Shown: positions 1 to 5,965 of the stretch, in pieces | Layout: every line of letters starts with the position of its first letter | How positions within the stretch are numbered: position 1 is the stretch's first letter | Source: Chitinophaga pinensis | GTDB taxonomy: Bacteria; Bacteroidota; Bacteroidia; Flavobacteriales_D; Crocinitomicaceae | Reading direction: 5' to 3' | DNA: 7,021 nucleotides | Assembly (NCBI GenBank): GCA_945897765.1 | Contig: CAMDGP010000114.1 | Location: 1 to 7,021 of the forward strand | Notes under the pieces: generated by a model | Seen by the model: the letters and a program-made list of their open reading frames with translations, nothing else | Told to the model about the DNA's origin: nothing | Databases searched by the model: none | Made by a program: the position numbers and the translations under genes

Positions 1-1
1 A

Positions 2-331
2 TTTCAAAAAGCTATTAAAAACTTAGAGGGTGTTGATGTGAATGACACCTATATTCGAATTTATTCAATTGGCTTACAAGGGGATTGCTATTCTGAGTTA
101 AAAAAATAAGATACAGCAATTGAAAAATATTTAGAAGCTGCAGAAGCAAATGATAATGAAATGACAACTCCTATGTATTTATTCAAAGCAGGTTTACACG
201 CTGAGAAATTGAAGAAATTCGATGATGCAACAACTTATTACACGAGAATTCAAGATGAATATCCATCTTATGCATCCCAAAAAACAATTGAGAAATACAT
301 CGCTAGAGCTAGTAGCACTAAAGTAAAATAA
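2..331 (+). pseudogene. TPR-repeat protein, 3' part, interrupted by an in-frame stop
   Basis: The reading frame that stops at 329-331 runs back to the window edge and encodes helical, TPR-like sequence on both sides of a TAA at 107-109. The 35 residues before it end in YSELKK and those after it begin DTAIEKYLEAAEAN. Together they read as one TPR helix pair in which a Tyr codon (KKYDTAIEKY would be natural) has become TAA. Further TPR-like sequence follows (LHAEKLKKFDDATTYYTRI), and the protein ends TKVK. A frameshift does not explain the stop, because the same frame continues after it; a substitution or a base-call error does. ATG codons at 161 and 173 could at best restart a 56-residue fragment. 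The gene lies 1 nt before ribH. TPR proteins of this kind are, from memory, common directly upstream of ribH in Flavobacteriia and are often membrane-anchored, but the N-terminus is outside the window. Family confidence is fair; pseudogene status is uncertain. Confidence 0.65.
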
Positions 332-332
332 A

Positions 333-833
333 ATGGCGACAGCCTTAAAAAATCTTTCAGAATATAATAAGGAACTTGTTCCTAATGGTGCCGATTTTAA
401 AGTCGGCATTGTTGTTTCTGAATGGAACGACCAAATTACTTTTAACCTATTAAAAGGAGCCAAAGATGCCCTTTTAGAAAATGGAGTAAAAGAAGAAAAC
501 ATCTATGTACAATTCGTGTCAGGCGCTTTTGAACTTCCTTTAGGTTCCCAGTATTTTTGCGAGCAAGGAATCGTTGAAGGTGTTATTGCGATTGGGGTCG
601 TGATTCAGGGTGAAACCAAACATTTTGATTTTGTTTGTTCAGGAACCACTCAAGGAATCATGGACGTGATGTTGAAATACAACATACCAGTGTCGTTCTG
701 CCTACTTACAGATAACAACATCCAACAATCAATCGACCGATCGGGTGGAAAACACGGTAACAAAGGAACCGAAGCGGCAATTGCTTGCATGAAAATGATT
801 GCCAACAAAAAAGAACTACTTACAAAAAATTAA
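333..833 (+). CDS. ribH: 6,7-dimethyl-8-ribityllumazine synthase
   Basis: This enzyme condenses 5-amino-6-ribitylamino-uracil with 3,4-dihydroxy-2-butanone 4-phosphate to give 6,7-dimethyl-8-ribityllumazine, the penultimate step of riboflavin synthesis. It is cytosolic and family members form pentamers or 60-mer shells. At 166 residues the length is normal. Visible family motifs are W31-N32 in the substrate pocket, SGAFELP at 63-69, GETKHFDF at 93-100 with the probable catalytic His97, and R136 followed by GGKHGNKGTEAA at 138-149, the phosphate-binding and C-terminal helix region. The start is the ATG 1 nt after the TPR gene stop. There is no Shine-Dalgarno sequence, as is usual in Bacteroidota, so translation may be coupled to the upstream gene. 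No promoter is visible; it is probably read from upstream together with glmM. Confidence 0.97.
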   Translation: MATALKNLSEYNKELVPNGADFKVGIVVSEWNDQITFNLLKGAKDALLENGVKEENIYVQFVSGAFELPLGSQYFCEQGIVEGVIAIGVVIQGETKHFDFVCSGTTQGIMDVMLKYNIPVSFCLLTDNNIQQSIDRSGGKHGNKGTEAAIACMKMIANKKELLTKN

Positions 834-835
834 TC

Positions 836-2221
836 ATGACTTTAATTAAATCAATTTCAGGAATTCGAGGAACAATCGGAGGAAAAGTCGACCAAGCACT
901 TACGCCAATTGACGCAGTAAAATTCGCAGCAGCTTATGGAACTTGGTTGAAGGATAAAAATCCGAATCAGCGTTTGAAAGTTGTTATCGGAAGAGATGCT
1001 CGTATTTCCGGACAAATGATTTCTGACTTAGTTGTTTCTACTTTAGTTGGATTGGGAATTGACGTTGTAAATTTAAATCTTTCAACAACTCCAACAGTGG
1101 AAATTGCTGTTCCAATGGAAAACGCACAAGGAGGAATTATCTTAACAGCAAGTCACAATCCAAAACAATGGAACGCTTTGAAATTATTGAACGAAAAAGG
1201 TGAATTTATTTCTGGAAAAGACGGCGAAACAATTCTTGCAATTGCTACTGAAGAACGATTTTATTTTGCAGAGGTCGATGATTTAGGTATCGTTACGAAT
1301 GATGAAACTTACATGCAAAAACACATTGATGCGATTTTATCTTTGCCTTTGGTAGACAAAAAAGCAATTGAAGCAGCTAATTTCAATGTGGTAGTTGATG
1401 CAGTAAATTCTACAGGTGGTGTTTTCGTTCCTGCTTTGTTAAAACAGTTGGGTGTTTCCCAAATCACTGAAATGTATTGTGAACCAACGGGTCATTTTCC
1501 TCACAATCCTGAGCCTTTACCAGAGCATTTAACTGATTTGTCAGCAAAAATAAAAGAAATTGGTGCACAAGTTGGAATCACAGTTGATCCAGATGTAGAC
1601 CGTTTGGCTTTAGTTTGCGAAGACGGTTCCATGTTTGGCGAAGAATATACATTGGTAGCTTGTGCAGATTACGTTTTAAAACACACGCCAGGTGCAACCG
1701 TTTCTAACCTTTCTTCCACAAGAGCTTTGCGGGATATAACTGAAGAAGCTAGTCAAACTTACGCAGCATCTGCAGTAGGTGAAGTGAACGTTGTTGTGAA
1801 AATGAAAGAATTAGGTGCAGTTATCGGTGGAGAAGGAAATGGTGGAATCATTTATCCTGAGTTGCATTACGGTCGCGATTCTTTGGTTGGAATAGCTTTG
1901 TTTTTAAGTCATTTGGCGCACGAGAAAAAGACCTTAACAGAACTGAGAGATTCGTATCCAAAATACGTCATTTCAAAAAACAAAATCGAGTTGACTCCAG
2001 CAATCAATGTAGATGATATTTTAGAAAAAATGGCTGCAAAATATGCCAACGAAGAAGTGGACACAACTGACGGAGTTAAAATTTACATCGGAAAAGAATG
2101 GGTTCATTTACGTAAAAGTAATACGGAACCAATCATCCGAATCTATTCTGAAAGCAAAAGTGCAGTAGCAGCAGATGCACTTGCAGAAAAAATTATAACA
2201 GATATTAGAAGATTAATTTAA
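836..2221 (+). CDS. glmM: Phosphoglucosamine mutase
   Basis: This enzyme interconverts glucosamine 6-phosphate and glucosamine 1-phosphate, feeding UDP-GlcNAc for peptidoglycan and lipid A. The 461-residue protein shows the four-domain alpha-D-phosphohexomutase plan: the N-terminal GIRGTIGG (9-16), the active-site loop TASHNP (104-109) with phosphorylated Ser106, the metal loop DPDVDR (251-256) with Asp251, Asp253 and Asp255, the sugar-binding loop GGEGNGG (331-337), and the phosphate loop RKSNTEP (426-432). The last two differ from the E. coli type (GExSGH, RxSGTEP) and match the archaeal-like GlmM group that Bacteroidota carry. I chose ATG 836, 2 nt after the ribH stop, over an in-frame ATG at 785. 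The earlier start would overlap ribH by 49 nt and add 17 residues with no family match, whereas MTLIKSISGIRG is a typical start. A phosphomannomutase role cannot be fully excluded. Confidence 0.92.
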   Translation: MTLIKSISGIRGTIGGKVDQALTPIDAVKFAAAYGTWLKDKNPNQRLKVVIGRDARISGQMISDLVVSTLVGLGIDVVNLNLSTTPTVEIAVPMENAQGGIILTASHNPKQWNALKLLNEKGEFISGKDGETILAIATEERFYFAEVDDLGIVTNDETYMQKHIDAILSLPLVDKKAIEAANFNVVVDAVNSTGGVFVPALLKQLGVSQITEMYCEPTGHFPHNPEPLPEHLTDLSAKIKEIGAQVGITVDPDVDRLALVCEDGSMFGEEYTLVACADYVLKHTPGATVSNLSSTRALRDITEEASQTYAASAVGEVNVVVKMKELGAVIGGEGNGGIIYPELHYGRDSLVGIALFLSHLAHEKKTLTELRDSYPKYVISKNKIELTPAINVDDILEKMAAKYANEEVDTTDGVKIYIGKEWVHLRKSNTEPIIRIYSESKSAVAADALAEKIITDIRRLI

Positions 2222-2238
2222 TTTAATTTTTAAAAAAT

Positions 2239-2268
2239 GAAGTCAATGAGAAAACGTTGGCTTTTTTT
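2239..2268 (+). terminator. Intrinsic terminator after glmM
   Basis: AGTCAATG (2241-2248) pairs with CGTTGGCT (2255-2262) as an 8-bp stem containing two G-U pairs, with a 6-nt loop (AGAAAA). It is followed at once by a T-run that extends the stem by pairing with 2239-2240. It starts 18 nt after the glmM stop and is the probable end of the (TPR)-ribH-glmM transcript. Confidence 0.75.
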
Positions 2269-2542
2269 GTTGAGTATAATTTCCTTCTTCATGGTTTTCC
2301 AAATCAAAAAATGCCGCAGAAGTTATCATTTTATCAAATCATTGTAGAATTTCATTAAGTAAGCGTTTTTCGAATATTTATTAGTTACATCCGATCTAAG
2401 GAGATTTTAAGAAACAAATAAATTTAGACCCAAAAACAAAAACCAGAATTTATCAAATTTTCAAAACTGAAAAAAAAAATTCTCATCCAAACTATTCCAT
2501 CTTAACTTACGTTAAAGAAAGAACTAAAACCAAAGTTTCTAA
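2269..2542. other. Gene-free A/T-rich spacer
   Basis: Together with the terminator before it and the promoter after it, this fills the 366-bp gap between glmM and the receptor gene. I see no tRNA, no conserved protein and no long open frame. Visible features are A-rich tracts including a run of ten A (2470-2479), about 63 bp upstream of the promoter -33 element, and a short inverted repeat TTAAC-TTAC-GTTAA (2502-2515) 28 bp upstream of it. A 36-codon frame (2237-2347) with a signal-peptide-like start overlaps the terminator and is probably chance. Confidence 0.6.
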
Positions 2543-2571
2543 TTGCTATCCTAAACACTTTCGTATTTTTG
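2543..2571 (+). promoter_or_regulatory. Bacteroidota-type promoter of the receptor gene
   Basis: TATTTTTG (2564-2571) is a full match to the Bacteroidota -7 consensus TAnnTTTG. TTG at 2543-2545 lies 18 nt upstream and fits the -33 element. Transcription should begin near 2576-2580, leaving a leader of only about 8-12 nt before the ATG at 2588. The TSS is inferred from consensus spacing, not seen. Confidence 0.8.
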
Positions 2572-2587
2572 CGGTTTTACTTTTATT

Positions 2588-5053
2588 ATGAAATTATTTT
2601 TCTCCACTATATTCCTAATCTTTAGTTTTATTATTTTTTCTCAAAAACAAAACTCTTCAGGAGACGCCACCATTTTTGGTAAAATAATCGACGAAAAAAC
2701 GAACCAAGCAATTGAATATGTTGCCATACGTTTGCTAAATGTAAAAGATTCTTCGGTTGTGTCGGGGGTTTTTACAGATGTTGATGGGAAATTTAGTTTT
2801 GAAAATATAAGCTATAATAAATATCTTATCAAAATATCGTCAACGGGTTTTCAAAGCAAAATAATAAATAAAATTTCAGTTTCGGCAAGTGCAAAAATTT
2901 ATAATGTAGGAACAGTTAAACTTGACGTTGATAAATCAATGCAGCTAGAAGAGGTGAAAGTCGTTGGTCAAATGGATGTTTTGAAATCTGGAATCGACAA
3001 GAAAGTATACAATGTTGCTGAAGATATTTCTGTTCGTGGTGGAACTGCAAATGATATATTGAATCGTTTACCTTCCGTTGAAGTAGATCAAGATGGACGT
3101 GTGATGCTCCGCGGGGAGGGAACTGTTACAATTCTAATTGATGGGCGTCCAAGTTCCTTATCAGGAGGAAATGGGAAAACTATGCTCGATGCTTTGCCTG
3201 CTGGTTCTATTGAACGTATTGAAATTGTAACCAATCCTTCAGCAAAATACGACCCCGATGGCACCTCTGGAATTATCAATATTGTATTGAAAAAGAATAA
3301 ATTAAAAGGATTTAATGGTGCTATTTCAACAAACTTAGGAAGCGGTGATTTAACAGGAGGAAATGTTGCAGAAGGAAATACTTCATTGAGCTATCGTAAT
3401 TCATGGTTCAATGTTTATGGTACTTATAATGCGCGTTACCTTGATGGATATCGTAACAATACTTCTTACATTAAACAAACATTTTCTGACGGATCTCAAA
3501 ATATAGTGGATCAATATCGAACGGGAACAGATTTAAACGCAGGGCATACTTTTCGTGCTGGTGCTGATTTTAATTTGAAAGCAAGAAATACCTTAGGAAT
3601 TTCAGGCACGGGAAACATCGGGGTAAGAGATAGAACAGGAGATTTGTGGAATAATATTTTTGATGAAACGCAAACGCAAACACAACTTTGGCAGCGTACT
3701 TCACTCGACCCGTCACAACAACAGAATTTTGACTTCAATCTTAACTACAAATGGGATTTAAAGGACGATCGTGGAAATCTAATTTTCGATGTAAATCGGT
3801 CACTTGGAAACGAAAAAATTCAAGGTTTTTATCAAAATAATTTTTACAATCCTGCTGACTCAAGTACTGGTATTCAATCATTTGAAAAACAACAATTATC
3901 CAATGTTGAGAAAAATAATATCACAAGTGCGCAATTAGATTTTACTTATTTAATGCCGAAAATTAATGCTCGTATCGAAACAGGAGGAAAAGCAATTCTA
4001 AGAAATCAACAAGTAAATACCTTTTCTGAAACTTTAGATAACATTACAAATACTTATTTTCAAGATACATTAGCAAATTTCAATTATAAATACGACGAGC
4101 AAATTTTTGGAATTTATGGTATTTGGGGACAACAATTAGGTAAATTCAAATATCAAGCTGGGTTGAGAGCTGAGCAAGCTTATCAAATACCAAACTTGCT
4201 TTCCGATACTCTTCGAATTGTGAACGATTACTTTAAATTGTTTCCATCTGCACATATTCGTTATGCATTTACTCCGAAATCTGAAATTAGTTTGAGTTAC
4301 AGCAAACGCATTACTAGGGCTGCTTCGTCTGATTTGAATCCATTTACAAGTTATTCTGACCCGTTTAATTTAAGAAAAGGAAATCCCTATTTGAATCCTG
4401 AATTTATTGATTCTTATGATTTAGCATACGCTTTCGAGTCCAAAAAATTTAATCTTTCTGTAAGTTCATATTTTAGAAGAAACATCGGAGTAATTACTAG
4501 ATTTAAAGAATTTTATGACAATAATACAAGTGCTATTACATTCCGAAACATTAGTGAAACAACTAGTTTAGGAAATGAATTAGTTTTAGTTTATAAACCT
4601 ACTGCCGCTTGGAGAAATACTTTTTCATGGAATGGAAATTACATTTGGTATATCACTAATATGGCAGATTTACCGAACAGACAAGGATTTAATATGAATT
4701 TCAAATTCAACACATCGTATGAGTTTTGGAAAAAAACAGCAACTATTCAGCTGAGTGTTACTTACAATGGTCCAAGGGTTACAGTGCAAGGAATCGCTCA
4801 ACGTCAAGGACCGGTTGATATTGCGTTTGAGAAAAAATTCAAAGAAGGAAAATGGTCTGTTGGAGCTAGAGTTTCAGATGTTTTCGACAAACAAGGATTC
4901 TATATGGAAATTGACCGTGCAGCGGTTTATCAAACCTCTGAATTCAAATGGTTGACACGAAGATTTTATTTATCAGCTAGTTACAAATTTGGTAAATTAG
5001 AAATCAGCAACAAATCTAGAACATCAGGCGGAGAAGGCGGTGGAGATATGTAA
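2588..5053 (+). CDS. TonB-dependent receptor / outer-membrane beta-barrel family protein
   Basis: This outer-membrane receptor probably imports an unidentified ligand using TonB energy. The 821 residues show, in order: a signal peptide (about 1-18, hydrophobic core FSTIFLIFSFIIF, likely cut before Gln19); a carboxypeptidase-regulatory-like beta-sandwich (about 27-112, starting ATIFGKIIDEKTNQAIEYV and including DVDGKFSF at 64-71); a TonB-box-like LEEVKVVGQ (120-128); and a plug domain (about 135-235) with NDILNRLPSVEVDQDG, ILIDGRPSS and ERIEIVTNPSAKYDPDGTSG. A long beta-barrel resembling the OMP_b-brl_3 family follows and ends in YLSASYKF (794-801). A Gly-rich tail (802-821) ends GGEGGGDM, which looks periplasmic and is a frequent ending in this family. 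The length is normal and no frameshift is seen. No SusD-like lipoprotein, TonB or regulator is adjacent, so the substrate cannot be named; siderophore, metal, peptide or other ligands are all possible. It has its own promoter and terminator and appears monocistronic. Confidence 0.9.
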   Translation: MKLFFSTIFLIFSFIIFSQKQNSSGDATIFGKIIDEKTNQAIEYVAIRLLNVKDSSVVSGVFTDVDGKFSFENISYNKYLIKISSTGFQSKIINKISVSASAKIYNVGTVKLDVDKSMQLEEVKVVGQMDVLKSGIDKKVYNVAEDISVRGGTANDILNRLPSVEVDQDGRVMLRGEGTVTILIDGRPSSLSGGNGKTMLDALPAGSIERIEIVTNPSAKYDPDGTSGIINIVLKKNKLKGFNGAISTNLGSGDLTGGNVAEGNTSLSYRNSWFNVYGTYNARYLDGYRNNTSYIKQTFSDGSQNIVDQYRTGTDLNAGHTFRAGADFNLKARNTLGISGTGNIGVRDRTGDLWNNIFDETQTQTQLWQRTSLDPSQQQNFDFNLNYKWDLKDDRGNLIFDVNRSLGNEKIQGFYQNNFYNPADSSTGIQSFEKQQLSNVEKNNITSAQLDFTYLMPKINARIETGGKAILRNQQVNTFSETLDNITNTYFQDTLANFNYKYDEQIFGIYGIWGQQLGKFKYQAGLRAEQAYQIPNLLSDTLRIVNDYFKLFPSAHIRYAFTPKSEISLSYSKRITRAASSDLNPFTSYSDPFNLRKGNPYLNPEFIDSYDLAYAFESKKFNLSVSSYFRRNIGVITRFKEFYDNNTSAITFRNISETTSLGNELVLVYKPTAAWRNTFSWNGNYIWYITNMADLPNRQGFNMNFKFNTSYEFWKKTATIQLSVTYNGPRVTVQGIAQRQGPVDIAFEKKFKEGKWSVGARVSDVFDKQGFYMEIDRAAVYQTSEFKWLTRRFYLSASYKFGKLEISNKSRTSGGEGGGDM

Positions 5054-5098
5054 TATTAATTCGTGATTCTAAAAAATACCTTTTAAAATTTAAACCAT

Positions 5099-5136
5099 AA
5101 AAAAAGCCATTCAAAACTAGTTGAATGGCTTTTTTT
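5099..5136. terminator. Bidirectional intrinsic terminator between convergent genes
   Basis: GCCATTCAA (5106-5114) and TTGAATGGC (5121-5129) form a perfect 9-bp GC-containing stem with a 6-nt loop (AACTAG). Seven A before it and eight T after it extend the symmetry. It can terminate the receptor gene on the + strand and yajC on the - strand, whose stop lies about 15 nt away. Confidence 0.9.
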
Positions 5137-5150
5137 TCATCTAAAGTGAA

Positions 5151-5429
5151 TTACTTCACTCCTATTTGATCCTCTGTACTTTGAGCAATTGCTGATTTTT
5201 CTAATCTAAATTTAGAACCTTCCGTTTGAATTAAAACAGTTGTATCTGCAACTTCTAAAATTTTTCCATGGATTCCTCCGATTGTTACAACTTTATCACC
5301 TGCTTTAATACCTTCTCTAAATTTTTTAAGATCCTTTTGCTTTTTCATTTGAGGTCTAATCATAAAGAAATAGAATACTAGAACCATAAGTCCTAGCATC
5401 AATAAACTTTGCATACCTTGTCCGCCCAT
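5151..5429 (-). CDS. yajC: Preprotein translocase subunit YajC
   Basis: This small inner-membrane accessory of the Sec translocon associates with SecDF and SecYEG. The 92 residues fit the family: a short N-terminus, one membrane helix (about 6-24, MQSLLMLGLMVLVFYFFMI), the conserved RPQMKKQKD boundary right after it (25-33), and a cytosolic beta-rich domain with GDKVVTIGGIHGKI (44-57) and KFRLEKSAIA (73-82). ATG 5429 is used because MGGQGMQS is a plausible short N-terminus; Met6 (GMQSLL) is a possible alternative. It lies 21 nt after the DUF1573 gene and is very likely cotranscribed with it, ending at the shared terminator. Confidence 0.95.
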   Translation of the reverse strand: MGGQGMQSLLMLGLMVLVFYFFMIRPQMKKQKDLKKFREGIKAGDKVVTIGGIHGKILEVADTTVLIQTEGSKFRLEKSAIAQSTEDQIGVK

Positions 5430-5450
5430 AATTTTGTTTTTTATTAATTA

Positions 5451-5840
5451 TTATTTTATTGTTGCTTTAATTTCTAATACAGTAACATTTGGTTCTGTAT
5501 TAGTCATAATCGTTACTGATTTGTTTACTCTTTTTGTTGTTAAATTATCCGTTTTAACTTGTGCGATAATTTCTCCTGTTTCCCCCGGTTGAATTGGTTC
5601 TGTTGGTTTTTCTGCAACCGTACAAGAACAAGAAGGACGAACTTCTCCAAAAACCAACGGATAATCTCCCGTGTTTTTGATTTTAAATTTCGCATTAATT
5701 ACTTCGCCTTTGATTACTTTTCCAGCATTGTAAACTGGATTTAACTCCATCGTTGTTTTTTGACCAACTTTGATGTTTTGCTCTTCGCCACATGAAGTAA
5801 GCGCTACAACTAATAAACTGAATAGGAATGTTTTTTTCAT
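5451..5840 (-). CDS. DUF1573 domain lipoprotein
   Basis: This is a 129-residue secreted lipoprotein of unknown function. The N-terminus is a lipoprotein signal peptide (MKKTFLFSLLVVALTSC) with lipobox LTSC and acylated Cys17. The mature protein is a single DUF1573 Ig-like beta-sandwich: FKIKNTGDYPLVFGEV (52-67), then the family signature as PSCSCTVAEKPTEPIQPGETGEI (69-91), with Cys71 and Cys73 in the usual SCGCT position and Ser72 in place of the usual Gly. The HDFG motif frequent near the domain start is replaced by YNAGKV (38-43). Acidic residues at +3 and +4 after the acylated Cys (C-G-E-E) slightly resemble the surface-export signals of Bacteroidota lipoproteins, so surface exposure is possible but unproven. 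It sits between nusB and yajC, 21 nt before yajC, and its role there is unknown. Confidence 0.88.
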   Translation of the reverse strand: MKKTFLFSLLVVALTSCGEEQNIKVGQKTTMELNPVYNAGKVIKGEVINAKFKIKNTGDYPLVFGEVRPSCSCTVAEKPTEPIQPGETGEIIAQVKTDNLTTKRVNKSVTIMTNTEPNVTVLEIKATIK

Positions 5841-5847
5841 TTTGTTG

Positions 5848-5887
5848 ATATTAGGATATTAAGACATTAGGACTTAAAGATTTGAAC
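5848..5887. repeat. Degenerate 8-bp tandem repeats in the nusB-DUF1573 spacer
   Basis: Five consecutive 8-mers on the + strand are variants of one unit: atattagg (5848), atattaag (5856), acattagg (5864), acttaaag (5872) and atttgaac (5880, weakest). They fill nearly all of the space between the nusB terminator and the DUF1573 start codon. The function is unknown; it may be replication slippage or a low-complexity spacer. Confidence 0.6.
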
Positions 5888-5891
5888 TTGT

Positions 5892-5965
5892 AAAAAAGAA
5901 AGGACTTCATATCAAACTGTTGACTGAGGTTCTCGAAGGCAACAGTTTCAATTCATCAGTCCTCT
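5892..5965 (-). terminator. Two-tier intrinsic terminator overlapping the end of nusB
   Basis: Read on the - strand, an outer 8-bp stem pairs AGAGGACT (5965-5958, inside the last nusB codons) with AGTCCTTT (5906-5899), including one G-U. An inner perfect 9-bp stem pairs AAACTGTTG (5948-5940) with CAACAGTTT (5922-5914). Internal loops of 9 and 7 nt separate the stems and the hairpin loop is 17 nt. After the outer stem comes C, then six T. The nusB stop codon lies in the internal loop and the first base of the inner stem. Termination is inferred from the stem followed by the T-run. Confidence 0.7.

Noticed and set aside
194..502. - strand frame of 102 codons across the TPR-ribH junction
   Set aside because: It is antisense to two coding regions and has no recognisable features.
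785..835. Upstream in-frame ATG extending glmM by 17 residues
   Set aside because: It lies inside ribH and the added residues do not resemble GlmM; ATG 836 gives the family-typical N-terminus.
2237..2347. 36-codon frame after glmM starting MKSMRKRWLFLLSIISFFMV, resembling a signal peptide or a gene remnant
   Set aside because: It overlaps the glmM terminator; part of its hydrophobic stretch is encoded by the terminator T-run, and nothing after it looks like a conserved protein.
3666..3686. Short ACGCAA-like repeat (Thr-Gln repeat) within the receptor gene
   Set aside because: It has only about two and a half units, stays in frame, and is too short to suggest phase variation.
3088..3738. Open frames on the - strand inside the receptor gene
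   Set aside because: These are shadows of the receptor coding sequence with no domain or motif of their own.
4755..4955. 66-codon + strand frame inside the receptor gene
   Set aside because: It is an alternative frame of the barrel-coding sequence; the main frame is continuous through it.
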